32,605 nt of DNA from an uncultured Chloroflexota bacterium. Lineage in GTDB: Bacteria; Chloroflexota; UBA11872; UBA12225. A program made the position numbers and the translations under genes. Of this stretch, positions 7,635 through 15,853 are shown piece by piece. Numbering within the stretch: the stretch's first letter is position 1; each line of letters begins with the position of its first letter. The stretch covers positions 16,787 through 49,391 of the forward strand of contig CADCTC010000149.1 in NCBI GenBank assembly GCA_902805635.1, given 5' to 3'. A model generated the notes under the pieces. It did no database searches. It had not been told where the DNA came from and was given only the letters and a program-made list of their open reading frames with translations.

Positions 7635-9104
7635 TCAGTGTGTTGCCGCAGCAGCCTGGGTGTGCGCTGCGCCGTTGGCCTGGCCATTGGCGGGTCCGTT
7701 GGTCCCTGCGCGTGCGGACTTGAGGCCGGCGTAGGGGGCGGAGCCGGAGAAGCGGTCCAGCCAGCGGGCGTTGGCGTCGAAGAGCTCGTCCACCATGCGC
7801 GTGATGTCGTCCATGGGCACGCTGGAGGAGGCGAGCGGGTCCATGAGGCACGCCTGGTGGATAGCGGCACGGTCGCCGTCGATGAAGCCGCGCACGGCGA
7901 GCTCCTGCACGTTGACGTTGGTCCGGTTGATGGCGGCCAGCGGGCTGGGCAGGTCGCCCACGTAGGTGGGGTGGAGGCCGGCGCCATCGGCGTAGATGGG
8001 CACCTCCACGTTGCAGCCGGGCGGCAGGTTGGTGATCAGGCCGGTGTTGGGCACGTTGCCGTTGAAGCGGAACGGCTCGTTGGCCTCCACCGCGCGCATG
8101 ATGAAGGAACAGTACTCGCGGCTACGCTTCATATCAATTGGCAGCTCACCCGCGATCTGCTTGCGCACGTCTACCCAGACCTGCTCGCGGCGCGAAGGCA
8201 CCGCCGCCAGCTGTCCGCCTCCGCCGGACGCCGGCGCCTGGCTGACTTCGCCGGGACGCAGCGCCTGGCCGGCTGGCACCGCTGGGGTGAAGCGCTCGCA
8301 GTCCTCGGCGGTGCGCCGGAACCACGGCACGTACTCCGACATGTGGCGGGAAGACTCGGTGACGAACGAGCCGAAGTGACGCATGACCTCGAACCGGACG
8401 CGGTCCTTGTCGTAGGTCTCGGCGTCGTCCATGGCGCGCCAGAGGCGCGGGTAGAGGTCCTCGCCGCGGTAGGTCTTGTGGCGCAGCTGGAGGAACCACG
8501 CCTGGTGGTTGATGCCGGCGACCCAGTAGGCTAGCTCGTCCTTCTCAACGCCGATAAAGCCGGCCAGGCGGTCGGCGGTGCCCTGCACGCTGTGGCACAG
8601 GCCAACCATTCTCTGGTTGGGCAGCAGCTCGCCCAGCGTCCACATGAGCATGTTCATGGGGTTGACGTAGTTGAGCCACAGCGCATCCGGGCACAGGCGC
8701 GCCATGTCCTGCCCGATCTCCAGCATGGCCGGCGCGGTGCGCAGGTAGCGGAAGACGCCGCCGACGCCGATGGTGTCGGCTACTGTCTGCTTGAGGCCGT
8801 ACTTGTCCGGAATGGCCACGTCAGGTCGCGTCGGCTCGTAGGCATAGCCGATGGCGAGCGTGGAGATGACGTAGTCTGCCCCTTCGAGGGCTTGTTTACG
8901 GTCGGTGGTGGCGACAACGCGGGCACCGGAGCCCGCCTGCACGACCATCTTGTTCGCCAGCGTCTCGATCAGGTCGAGCCGTTCCTTGTCTACGTCCATC
9001 AGCGCGAGCTCGGAGTCGCGCAGCTCCGGCCAGCTCAGGATGTCTCCCAGCAGCCGGCGCGAGAACGTGGCCGACCCTGCCCCCACGAGTGCGATCTTGG
9101 TCAT
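7635..9104 (-). CDS. GH4 family NAD+/Mn2+-dependent glycosidase (alpha-galactosidase/alpha-glucosidase type)
   Basis: A 489-residue GH4 enzyme. The N-terminal Rossmann motif GAGSATF (8-14) binds NAD+. NPMN (148-151) is the family signature, and C170 and H200 (GLCHS, GINHQAWF) match the metal-binding Cys and His of Thermotoga AglA. GH4 enzymes open glycosidic bonds by an oxidation-elimination-reduction route in the cytoplasm; the CHS signature is that of alpha-galactosidase/alpha-glucosidase/alpha-glucuronidase members acting on non-phosphorylated sugars. The frame extends much further upstream, but the ATG at 9104 is chosen because AAGGAG lies just before it and the Rossmann strand begins there. 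Two odd features are a proline/glycine-rich insert at about 272-306 and a low-complexity Ala/Asn/Gly tail from about residue 460. It is divergent from the SGNH gene. Confidence 0.92.
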   Translation of the reverse strand: MTKIALVGAGSATFSRRLLGDILSWPELRDSELALMDVDKERLDLIETLANKMVVQAGSGARVVATTDRKQALEGADYVISTLAIGYAYEPTRPDVAIPDKYGLKQTVADTIGVGGVFRYLRTAPAMLEIGQDMARLCPDALWLNYVNPMNMLMWTLGELLPNQRMVGLCHSVQGTADRLAGFIGVEKDELAYWVAGINHQAWFLQLRHKTYRGEDLYPRLWRAMDDAETYDKDRVRFEVMRHFGSFVTESSRHMSEYVPWFRRTAEDCERFTPAVPAGQALRPGEVSQAPASGGGGQLAAVPSRREQVWVDVRKQIAGELPIDMKRSREYCSFIMRAVEANEPFRFNGNVPNTGLITNLPPGCNVEVPIYADGAGLHPTYVGDLPSPLAAINRTNVNVQELAVRGFIDGDRAAIHQACLMDPLASSSVPMDDITRMVDELFDANARWLDRFSGSAPYAGLKSARAGTNGPANGQANGAAHTQAAAATH

Positions 9105-9145
9105 GTGCTGCTCTCCTTTTCCTCCGCGGCATTGTAAACCGTGGA

Positions 9146-9191
9146 CCTCACCCTGGCCTTCGGCCTGTCCCTCTCCGCTCCGCAGAGAGGG
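9146..9191. repeat. Dispersed repeat, 'CCTCACCC...CTCTCC...GAGAGG' family, copy 1
   Basis: It begins CCTCACCCTGGCCTTCGGCC and ends with CCCTCTC paired to GAGAGGG around a short loop. Related copies are at 24510-24570 (inside mmsA) and 25420-25457. This copy lies in the divergent promoter region between the GH4 and SGNH genes. Confidence 0.65.
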
Positions 9192-9252
9192 CTTCGTGGC
9201 TCGCACGTTTGGGCGGAAGTGCAGTTGAAGAGGCAAACGTATCATCCGGCCG

Positions 9253-10257
9253 ATGGACGTACGAGCGGATGATGCGCGGCTCGCCTGGCAGGGCGTTATC
9301 TCGGTGGAACACACGCCGCAGTGGAGCCGGCCGTGGCGCCTGCCGCACGACGAGCTGGCGCTGTTCCCGCCGGACGTGCTGCAAGACCGCGCGGCGATGG
9401 CGGCGGGGGTGCGGCTGACGTTCCGCAGCGATACGGCGCTGGTGGCGGGCCGGGTGGTGACGCAGGCTGAGACGACGGCGGTGGACCTGTACGTGGATGG
9501 TGAGCTGCAAGGATCGGCACCGCTGAGCGGTGTGGACCAGTTCCGGTTTGACGGCATCCAGGCGCACGGGCCGAAGCAGGAGCGGCTGATCGAGCTGTGG
9601 CTGCCGCAGTTCGGCCACTTTCAGCTGCGGTCGCTTGAGCTCTCAGACGGGGCAACGCTGGAGCGGCACGATGCGTCAGCACCGCGCTGGGTGACGTACG
9701 GCAGCTCGATTACGCATTGCCGCGCCGCGGCGAGCCCCAGCCAGACGTGGCCGGCGGTGGCGGCGCGGCGGCGCGGCTACCACTTGACGTGCCTGGGCTA
9801 CGGCGGCCAGTGCCACCTGGACCCGATGGTGGCGCGGATGATCCGGGACCTGCCGGCCGACTTCCTCTCTATGAAGGTCGGCATCAACATCTATGGCAGC
9901 GGCAGCCTGAACGCGCGCACCTTTCAGCCGGCGATCATCGGGTTCGTGCAGACAGTACGCGAGAAGCACCCGGATACGCCGTACGTGGTGCTGTCTCCTA
10001 TCTACTCGCCGCCACGCGAGGAGAGGAAGAACCAGGTGGACTTCACGCTGGCGGACATGCGCGAGGAGGTTGCCAGTGCTGTGGAGGCGTTGCGCAGCAT
10101 GGGCGACCGCAACGTGCACTACGTCAGCGGCCTGGAGCTGCTCAACGCAGAAGAAGCAGGTCTACTGCCGGACCAGCTGCACCCCAACGCGGAAGGCTAC
10201 CGACTGATGGGAGAGCGGTTCGCAGGAAAGGTGGCGGAGCAGTATTTCGTGGGGTGA
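9253..10257 (+). CDS. SGNH/GDSL-type hydrolase, carbohydrate-esterase-like, with N-terminal beta domain
   Basis: A 334-residue two-domain protein without a clear signal peptide. Residues ~1-135 look like a beta-sandwich (LYVDGELQGSAPL and similar strands). Residues ~140-334 are an SGNH hydrolase: block I WVTYGSSITHC carries the nucleophile Ser, block II GYGGQCHLD the oxyanion Gly, block III MKVGINIYGS the Asn, and block V LLPDQLHPNAEGY the catalytic Asp and His. The family removes acyl groups (often acetyl) from sugars, and the beta plus SGNH layout resembles CE2-type esterases. It is divergent from the GH4 glycosidase and nearly touches the convergent fructokinase (2 bases between stops), fitting a carbohydrate-processing role. 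The start has no strong ribosome site; another ATG lies at 9270. Confidence 0.87.
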   Translation: MDVRADDARLAWQGVISVEHTPQWSRPWRLPHDELALFPPDVLQDRAAMAAGVRLTFRSDTALVAGRVVTQAETTAVDLYVDGELQGSAPLSGVDQFRFDGIQAHGPKQERLIELWLPQFGHFQLRSLELSDGATLERHDASAPRWVTYGSSITHCRAAASPSQTWPAVAARRRGYHLTCLGYGGQCHLDPMVARMIRDLPADFLSMKVGINIYGSGSLNARTFQPAIIGFVQTVREKHPDTPYVVLSPIYSPPREERKNQVDFTLADMREEVASAVEALRSMGDRNVHYVSGLELLNAEEAGLLPDQLHPNAEGYRLMGERFAGKVAEQYFVG

Positions 10258-10259
10258 GG

Positions 10260-11162
10260 TCATCCCCGCTGCGCAAGCGCGAAGGCGCCCATGAGGCCCG
10301 CGTCCTGGCCAAAGTGCGGGGCCACCACGTACGAGTCGAGGTCGGTGGTGACCTCGGCGCGACGGACATAGCCGGCGAGCACATCAGCGAGGCGGCGGCG
10401 GACGCGCGGCAGCAGGTGGGCCTGCTGAAAGACACCGCCGCCGAGCACTATGCGCTGCGGCGAGAGCACCAGCGCCATGGCGGCCAAGCCAAAGGCGAGG
10501 TAGCCCGCTTCGAGGTCCCAGATGGGGTGCTCGGGGCCGGCGGTGTCTGCTGGGGCGCCCAGGCGGCCGAGCAGGGCAGGGCCGGCGGCCATGCCCTCCA
10601 GGCACGATCCATGGAAAGGGCAGAACCCGGCATATGTGTCGAGTGTGCCGTCGGACCAGGTGAGGCGCGGCACGGGGACGTGGCCCATCTCCGGGTGCAT
10701 CAGGCCGCGAAGCGTCTGGCTCCCGACCACGGCGCCGCCGCCGATGCCGGTGCCTACGGTAAGGTAGAGCGCCGGGTCGCAGCCTTGCGCAGCGCCCCAC
10801 AGCCACTCCGCCAGCGCGGCGCCGTTCACGTCGGTGTCCAGGTGGACCGGCGCGCCGAGCGTTTCCTGGAGGGGCCGGACGATGGGGGCACCGCTCCAGC
10901 CGGGCTTGGGCGTGGCCAGCATGGCGCCGAACTCTGGCCGGCCCCGGTCCAGCTCCAGCGGTCCGAAACACGCCACCCCCACCGCCGCCAGTGGACGCCC
11001 GCCCGCGGCGTCATGCAGAAACGCGGCGCAGGCAGCCAGCGTCTCGCCGGGAGTCGTCGTGTCGATGCGGGTGCGGGCCAGGATCCCGTCCGGCGCCCTC
11101 CCCACGGCGCACACAAACTTGGTGCCGCCACCCTCGACAGCGCCGTAGAGTAATTCGGTCAT
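10260..11162 (-). CDS. ROK-family sugar kinase, fructokinase type
   Basis: A 300-residue ROK kinase. It opens LLYGAVEGGGTKFVCAVG, the ATP phosphate-binding strand-turn. It has DTDVNGAALAEWLWGAA, with the catalytic base in the DVNGA segment, and YLTVGTGIGGGAV, the second phosphate loop. The zinc site HPEMGH...CPFHGSCLEGMA, with the H/C pattern of fructokinases (ScrK/GmuE group), separates it from glucokinases with the CxCGxxGCxE form. The expected reaction is ATP-dependent phosphorylation of fructose to fructose 6-phosphate in the cytoplasm. It is convergent with the SGNH gene and divergent from dedA. Start ATG at 11162 gives the normal N-terminus. Confidence in family is high and in fructose specificity moderate. 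Confidence 0.92.
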   Translation of the reverse strand: MTELLYGAVEGGGTKFVCAVGRAPDGILARTRIDTTTPGETLAACAAFLHDAAGGRPLAAVGVACFGPLELDRGRPEFGAMLATPKPGWSGAPIVRPLQETLGAPVHLDTDVNGAALAEWLWGAAQGCDPALYLTVGTGIGGGAVVGSQTLRGLMHPEMGHVPVPRLTWSDGTLDTYAGFCPFHGSCLEGMAAGPALLGRLGAPADTAGPEHPIWDLEAGYLAFGLAAMALVLSPQRIVLGGGVFQQAHLLPRVRRRLADVLAGYVRRAEVTTDLDSYVVAPHFGQDAGLMGAFALAQRG

Positions 11163-11300
11163 AGCGGCGCAAGGCTACCGCATGCAGTGGTCGCCCATGG
11201 GTGTCCAGTGGGCGTCCAGCGGGTAGACTCGCGCCCGAGGCTGTGCCGACCGCCGCGGTGCGCGTGGACGAGGCCGCCAATTCGTACTGCGGAGAAACCT

Positions 11301-11951
11301 GTGTCTGACGCCCTGGAATCCCTTGGATCTGTGATCCAGAACATCATCGTAACGCTGGGCTACCCGGGGATCTTTCTGATCATGCTCGTGGAGAACCTGT
11401 TCCCGCCCATCCCCTCGGAGCTGGTCATGCCGTTCGCCGGGTTCGCATCCGGCCAGGGACGCATGGACTTCTGGGGCGCGGTGGTGGCCGGAACGCTCGG
11501 CTCGGTCGTCGGCGCTATCATCCTGTACTTCGTCGGGCAGTACGCCGGAGAGCCACTGCTGCGCGTGTTCCTGCGCCGGTACGGGCGGATCTGGATGCTC
11601 TCCGAAGCCGACCTGGACCGGTCGCTGACATTCTTCAACCGCTACGGCTATTGGGTCGTGCTGACCGCCCGCGTCATCCCGGTGGTGCGTAGCCTGATCT
11701 CCATCCCCGCCGGCATGGGGCGCATGCCGTTGCTCCCGTTCCTGGCGCTCACGATCGTCGGCTCGGCGGTGTGGACGCTGCTCCTGACCTACGCCGGCCT
11801 GGTGCTCGGAGAGAACTGGACGGTGGTACTCGACTGGATCAAGCAGTATCAGCGGGTGGTGATCGTCATTCTGGTGGTCGCCATCGTCGCGTTCGGCTTG
11901 CGGTGGTACGTCTCCCGGCGCCGCGAGCTGGCTGGCGCGGCGGCGCGCTGA
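11301..11951 (+). CDS. DedA family membrane protein
   Basis: A 216-residue polytopic inner-membrane protein. It carries the DedA signatures ENLFPPIPSELVMPFAGF (about 29-46), GTLGSVVGAIILYFVGQYAG, and the basic RVIPVVRSLISIPAGMGRM motif in the central re-entrant region, with hydrophobic helices after it. DedA proteins are proton-coupled and several act as undecaprenyl-phosphate or lipid flippases/scramblases supporting envelope homeostasis. The GTG at 11301 is selected because GGAG lies at 11291-11294 with 6 bases between, and the residues upstream are shadow-like; the open frame itself runs back to 11187. The Nudix gene follows 23 bases later on the same strand, probably in the same transcript. 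Confidence 0.92.
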   Translation: MSDALESLGSVIQNIIVTLGYPGIFLIMLVENLFPPIPSELVMPFAGFASGQGRMDFWGAVVAGTLGSVVGAIILYFVGQYAGEPLLRVFLRRYGRIWMLSEADLDRSLTFFNRYGYWVVLTARVIPVVRSLISIPAGMGRMPLLPFLALTIVGSAVWTLLLTYAGLVLGENWTVVLDWIKQYQRVVIVILVVAIVAFGLRWYVSRRRELAGAAAR

Positions 11952-11974
11952 TCGGCGGAACTGGAGCGCCGCAC

Positions 11975-12526
11975 ATGACCGGTCAGCCCCCACTGCTGGA
12001 CCCCAGCGGCTATCCTGATCCGGGCCGGCCACGGTTCTGCGCGCAGTGCGGCGGGCCGATGGCGGAAGAGGAGCGCAGCGGCCGGAGGCGGCCGGTGTGC
12101 CCGCGCTGCGGCTGGGTGTACTATGCCAAGAATGCACTGGGCGCAGCGGTGCTGATCGAGCGCGACGGGGGGGTATTACTGGTGCAGCGGGCGCACGAGC
12201 CGTACGCAGGCGGCTGGATGCTGCCGGCGGGGTTCGTGGAGTACGGCGAGGACGCCGAGGGCAGTGCGGTACGCGAGGCGCATGAGGAGTGCGCGCTGGA
12301 CGTGCGCCTCACCGGCTTCTTCGGCGCGTACTTCGGTACCGACGACCCGCGTCAGCCTTCGTACCTGCTGGTATATCACGCCGAGCCGCTCGACCCACAA
12401 GCAGAGCCGGTGGCGGGCGACGACGCGTGCGACGCCGGGTGGTTCGCGGCGGACCAACTGCCGGAGAACATCGCCTTCCAGGCGCACCGGCAGGCGCTGA
12501 CAGACTGGCAGGCACGGCGTACCTAG
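11975..12526 (+). CDS. Nudix hydrolase with N-terminal zinc ribbon (NudC-like/ADP-ribose group)
   Basis: A 183-residue protein. Two CxxC knuckles (CAQCGG and CPRCGWVYY, about residues 22-52) form a zinc ribbon. The Nudix box is complete (GFVEYGEDAEGSAVREAHEE followed by CALDV), with the REAHEE core that binds Mg2+. The family cleaves nucleoside diphosphates linked to another group, such as ADP-ribose, NADH or NDP-sugars; the substrate is not predictable here. The ATG at 11975 is preferred over an upstream frame extension lacking domain similarity; its ribosome site is weak. It probably shares a transcript with dedA. Its stop overlaps the stop of the opposite-strand membrane protein inside the 6-base palindrome CCTAGG. 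Confidence 0.9.
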   Translation: MTGQPPLLDPSGYPDPGRPRFCAQCGGPMAEEERSGRRRPVCPRCGWVYYAKNALGAAVLIERDGGVLLVQRAHEPYAGGWMLPAGFVEYGEDAEGSAVREAHEECALDVRLTGFFGAYFGTDDPRQPSYLLVYHAEPLDPQAEPVAGDDACDAGWFAADQLPENIAFQAHRQALTDWQARRT

Positions 12527-13065
12527 GCAAGGCGCGGAGCGGGGCGGCGGGCGCGGCGCCAGATGACGTTGAGGCCGCGAAGCATGAGGAAGACACCTAT
12601 CACGCGCAGCGCGGCATGAGTCAGGAACGTGGGGAGTAGCGCCGCCGGGTCTGGGCCGTGGGTGGCTTCTATCAGCAGAAGCACGATCGCCAGGCAGTGC
12701 ACGATCAGCAGATAGATCGCGGGTGGGCGGCCGGGGCGGTGCCCCAGCCAATAGAGGCCCGCCAGGAGCGCGACGACATCCGTCAAGCCGAGCCAGCGGC
12801 GGAGCACCAGGAGGCCGAAGGCGAGCCAGATAACGTAGCCGCCCTGAAGGGCAACGGCGGGGATCAGCGGCTGGGATGAAGCTGGCAGAGTTATCCGGGC
12901 CACGCGCCAGGAGAGGGCCGTGCCTGCGGCCAGTACGACGATGTTGGGGGCGTTTTCGCGGAAGGGGAAAGCTAGCAGCATGCCGGCCCCGAAGCCGGCG
13001 ATTGCGAGGACGCTGAACCCAGTGATGAGGAATAGGGGTGAGCGCGGTCGGCGAGGTGCTCGCAT
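12523..13065 (-). CDS. Hypothetical multi-pass membrane protein
   Basis: A 180-residue protein that I do not recognise. It has about five or six hydrophobic segments (for example LFLITGFSVLAIAGFGAGML near residues 11-30, then IVVLAAGTAL, YVIWLAFGLLVLRRW, IYLLIVHCLAIVLLLIEA and LPTFLTHAALRVIGVFLML). Both ends are basic (MRAPRRPR and RRARRPAPRLA), so it is likely an inner-membrane protein. The ATG at 13065 is chosen because the frame further upstream is Arg/Ser-rich shadow of the divergent isomerase gene. No partner on the same strand is close. Hydrophobicity and start position make a real gene likely, but function is unknown. Confidence 0.65.
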   Translation of the reverse strand: MRAPRRPRSPLFLITGFSVLAIAGFGAGMLLAFPFRENAPNIVVLAAGTALSWRVARITLPASSQPLIPAVALQGGYVIWLAFGLLVLRRWLGLTDVVALLAGLYWLGHRPGRPPAIYLLIVHCLAIVLLLIEATHGPDPAALLPTFLTHAALRVIGVFLMLRGLNVIWRRARRPAPRLA

Positions 13066-13158
13066 GGTCAGGAAAAATGCGCAGCGGTGGCGCGCGGCCT
13101 GGCGCTCAAGGCTAGCGGCGCTGGTATCACCTGAGGCGCAAGTGAAGGAGACGAGACG

Positions 13159-14025
13159 ATGTACAAAGGACTCAGTCCTGGTGCGGTGAACTGCAAGCCG
13201 GGGAGCTTGCGGGAGGCGATTGACCTGGCGAAACGGCACGGGTTTGGGGGTGTGGAGGTCAACCCACGCGAGGTGCAGGCTATAGAGGCGGAACAGGGTG
13301 CGGGGACGGTGCGGCGCTGGTTCGAGGAAGCGGGGTTGCGGCCGGCCGGGTTTGGGTTGCCCGTGGATTGGCGTGGCGACGAAGACAGATGGCGCGCGGG
13401 CATCGACGAGCTGCCCGGGTTGGCAGAGACGGCGGCGAGCGTGGGGTGCAAGCGCTGCATGACGTGGATCATGCCCGCCTCCGACGAGCGGGAGTATGCC
13501 GAGAACCGCCGGTTCCACGTGGAGCGCTTCAAGCCGGCGGCCGAGATCCTGGCTGGGCACGGAATCGGCCTCGGACTGGAGTTCATCGGGCCGAAGACGC
13601 TGCGCGACTCGAAGAAGCACCCATTTATCTGGAAGCTGTGGGACATGATCGACTTGGGACGGGAGATTGGGCCGAACGTGGGGCTACTGCTCGACTGCTG
13701 GCACTGGTACACGTCCAGCGCGACGGTGGCGGACCTGGAGAGGCTGCGCCCGGAGCAGGTGGTCTACGTGCACGTCAGCGATGCGCCGCTCGGCATCCCG
13801 GTTGACGAGCAGATCGACAACCGCCGCGCGCTGCCGGGGGAAACCGGTGTGATCGATATCAAGGGGTTCCTGGGAACGCTAGAGCGGATCGGTTATGAGG
13901 GGCCGATTACCGCCGAGCCGTTCAAGGCGGAGCTGAAGGAGCTGCCGTCCGACGACGCGCGCCTGGAGGTGGTGTCGCGGGCGCTGGACGGCATCTTCAC
14001 CACGGCGGGGGTAACGCCGCGCTAG
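13159..14025 (+). CDS. Sugar phosphate isomerase/epimerase-like TIM-barrel protein
   Basis: A 288-residue xylose-isomerase-like TIM barrel (AP endonuclease 2 superfamily). Segments at barrel-strand ends carry the expected metal-ligand residues: LGLEFIGPK (Glu), LLLDCWHWY (Asp and His), VYVHVSDAP (His/Asp), and ITAEPF (Glu, about residue 254). This matches the usual Glu-Asp-His-Glu set of ligands. Members isomerise or epimerise keto-sugars, inosose or hydroxypyruvate, and the actual substrate needs testing. The ATG at 13159 follows AAGGAGACGAGACG, a clear ribosome site. It is divergent from the membrane protein and convergent with the HAD phosphatase. Confidence 0.88.
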   Translation: MYKGLSPGAVNCKPGSLREAIDLAKRHGFGGVEVNPREVQAIEAEQGAGTVRRWFEEAGLRPAGFGLPVDWRGDEDRWRAGIDELPGLAETAASVGCKRCMTWIMPASDEREYAENRRFHVERFKPAAEILAGHGIGLGLEFIGPKTLRDSKKHPFIWKLWDMIDLGREIGPNVGLLLDCWHWYTSSATVADLERLRPEQVVYVHVSDAPLGIPVDEQIDNRRALPGETGVIDIKGFLGTLERIGYEGPITAEPFKAELKELPSDDARLEVVSRALDGIFTTAGVTPR

Positions 14026-14031
14026 CCGCCG

Positions 14032-14706
14032 CTACTTGCCGGATCGCTTCGTCCGCTGTTTCGCGGCGGCGCGAGGCGTGCGCTCGGGTGGGTCGTCCTT
14101 GCCGAAGAAGTCGTCGGCCCATGTGAACGTGCCGATGCCGGCGTTCCGCGCGAAGCCTTCGTCGGTGTCCATGTCGCCGACCATGATAGAGGCGGCGAGG
14201 TCGAGGCCCAGGCGGTCGCGGGCCTCGATAGCCATGCCGGGCTTCGGCTTGCGGCAGTCGGCGTCGCGGCGGTATTCGGCTACACGGCCGCGCGGATGGA
14301 ATGGGCAGTACAACACCAGATCAAAGGTCTCCGGCAGCAGCGTCTCTGTGAGGTGCTTATGGATGGCGCGCACGTCATCCTCGGTGAGCATGCCCATAGC
14401 GACACCACCCTGGTTGGTGACGGCCACGATGACGTAGCCGCGCGCCTTGTAGTCGGCCAGCTGCTCCTTGACACCGCTCCGGATGCGCTGATCCCACGGC
14501 TTCACCGGATGGGGCCGGCCGGTCTTGGTGAAGCGGACGGTGCCGTCCAGATCGACGAAGAGCGCCTTGCGCGTCCCGTCGCCCGGCTTGCCTTGAACGG
14601 GTGTGCCCTCGCCGGCGGCCTTGTGGGCGGTTGGCGCGTCGCGCTCGTGGGCTTCGGGGGCCACGCGGACCGTGGGGGTAGGATTGGACTTGATGGGAGC
14701 TGACAC
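14032..14706 (-). CDS. HAD-IIIA phosphatase, GmhB-like
   Basis: A 224-residue HAD phosphatase of the D,D-heptose-1,7-bisphosphate phosphatase (GmhB)/histidinol-phosphatase group. Motif I is FVDLDGTVR with D52 (nucleophile) and D54. Motif II is AVTNQGG with Thr97. Motif III/IV is CRKPKPGM followed by VGDMDTDEGFA with the Mg2+ Asp. The region from C134 to C151 aligns with the GmhB zinc loop at identical spacing, but two of four ligand positions appear changed (F136 and A149). About 45 residues rich in Pro/Ala/Lys precede the domain. The GTG at 14706 is a best guess; an ATG at 14814 would overlap the deacetylase gene more. Expected to dephosphorylate a sugar bisphosphate; the substrate is unsure. 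Confidence 0.82.
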   Translation of the reverse strand: MSAPIKSNPTPTVRVAPEAHERDAPTAHKAAGEGTPVQGKPGDGTRKALFVDLDGTVRFTKTGRPHPVKPWDQRIRSGVKEQLADYKARGYVIVAVTNQGGVAMGMLTEDDVRAIHKHLTETLLPETFDLVLYCPFHPRGRVAEYRRDADCRKPKPGMAIEARDRLGLDLAASIMVGDMDTDEGFARNAGIGTFTWADDFFGKDDPPERTPRAAAKQRTKRSGK

Positions 14707-14719
14707 AGGACTTCCGAGG

Positions 14720-15853
14720 ATGGTAGCCGGAGGGCCGCAGCACGCGGCTCCGGCGGCGTTCGTGTACCGGCATGAGCTGGCGGAGGCGGAGCTTCGGCCG
14801 GGGCATCCGCTCAAGCCGGTGCGTGCCCGGACGTGCTTGGAGCTGCTGGAACGGCGGGGCGTGTTTGCATCCGGCGGTGTACGGGTGGTGTCGCCCGGAG
14901 CGGCGACACGGGAGGACGTGCTGCGGGTGCACGACGCGGGCTACGTAGCGATGGTGGAGCGCCTCTCCGGTGAGGGGCGCGTGAGTGGACGCGACGCAGC
15001 CGGGTATGGCTTCTCGGAGCAGGGCGACAACCCGCCGTTCTCGGGCATGTACGACTACTACTTACTGGTGTGTGGTGCGGCGATCGAGGCGGTGCGGCTG
15101 GTGGACGAGGGTGAAGCAGACTGCGCGTTCATGCCGGCGGGCGGGGTCAACCACCACGCGATGCCGGACCGGGCGAGCGGGTTCGGCGTGTTCAACGATG
15201 CCGCGGTGGCGATTGCGTGGCTGCGCGAACGCGGGCGGCGGGTGATGTACGTGGACCTGGACGTTCACCAGGGGGACGGTGTGGAGGCGATGTTCGAGGA
15301 CGACGATCGCGTCCTGACGGTGTCGCTGCACGAGTCGACGCGCTTCCTGTTCCCAGGCCCGAAGGGTGGGTTCGCGGAGAACACCGGCGCCGGCAACGGG
15401 ACCGGGTACAGCGTAAACGTGCCGCTGGCGCCGTACACGGATGACGAGACGTGGCTGTGGGCCTTCGATCAGGTGGTGCCGCCGCTGTACGGTGCCTTCA
15501 AACCAGACGTGCTGCTGGTGCAGTTGGGGGCAGACGGATACCACGCGGACCCGCTCGCGCACCTACAGCTGACGGCGCGCGCGTATCGCTCCGCAGCTGC
15601 CCGGCTGCGGGAGCTCACCGGCGGCCGGCTGGCAGCGGTGGGTGGCGGCGGGTACGATGTGGAGGCGACGCCGCGCATCTGGGCGGCTGAGCTGCTGGAG
15701 CTGGCCGGCCTGCCGGGCGCGGAAGAGGTGGCGCCGAGTGACCTTGCGCCGGTGCTCGACTCCCAGCCGGCGAGTAAGATCCGGCGCTTCGCCGAAGACT
15801 CGGTCGCGACGGTGCAGCGGTTGGTGTTCCCGGTACACGGGCTCAGAAGTTGA
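14720..15853 (+). CDS. Histone-deacetylase-family acetoin utilisation AcuC-like protein
   Basis: A 377-residue zinc-dependent deacetylase of the arginase/deacetylase fold. Characteristic motifs are FVYRHELAEAELRPGHPLKP (about 14-33), the paired catalytic histidines H145/H146 (GGVNHHAM), the zinc ligands D181 and H183 (VDLDVHQGDG), D272 (LGADGYHADPL), and the GGGGYD catalytic Tyr segment. AcuC homologues remove acetyl groups from lysine, for example from acetyl-CoA synthetase; no acetyl-CoA synthetase or acetoin gene is near. The ATG at 14720 gives the normal N-terminus; an ATG at 14693 is an alternative that overlaps the divergent HAD gene. Its last 11 bases overlap the convergent small membrane protein gene. 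Confidence 0.9.
   Translation: MVAGGPQHAAPAAFVYRHELAEAELRPGHPLKPVRARTCLELLERRGVFASGGVRVVSPGAATREDVLRVHDAGYVAMVERLSGEGRVSGRDAAGYGFSEQGDNPPFSGMYDYYLLVCGAAIEAVRLVDEGEADCAFMPAGGVNHHAMPDRASGFGVFNDAAVAIAWLRERGRRVMYVDLDVHQGDGVEAMFEDDDRVLTVSLHESTRFLFPGPKGGFAENTGAGNGTGYSVNVPLAPYTDDETWLWAFDQVVPPLYGAFKPDVLLVQLGADGYHADPLAHLQLTARAYRSAAARLRELTGGRLAAVGGGGYDVEATPRIWAAELLELAGLPGAEEVAPSDLAPVLDSQPASKIRRFAEDSVATVQRLVFPVHGLRS

Noticed and set aside
9105..9557. 151-codon upstream extension of the GH4 frame
   Set aside because: Low-complexity Ser/Arg sequence antisense to the SGNH gene; AAGGAG and the Rossmann strand place the start at 9104.
12523..12526. Overlapping stop codons of Nudix and membrane-protein genes inside CCTAGG
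   Set aside because: Curious but a common outcome for tightly packed convergent genes; no function implied.
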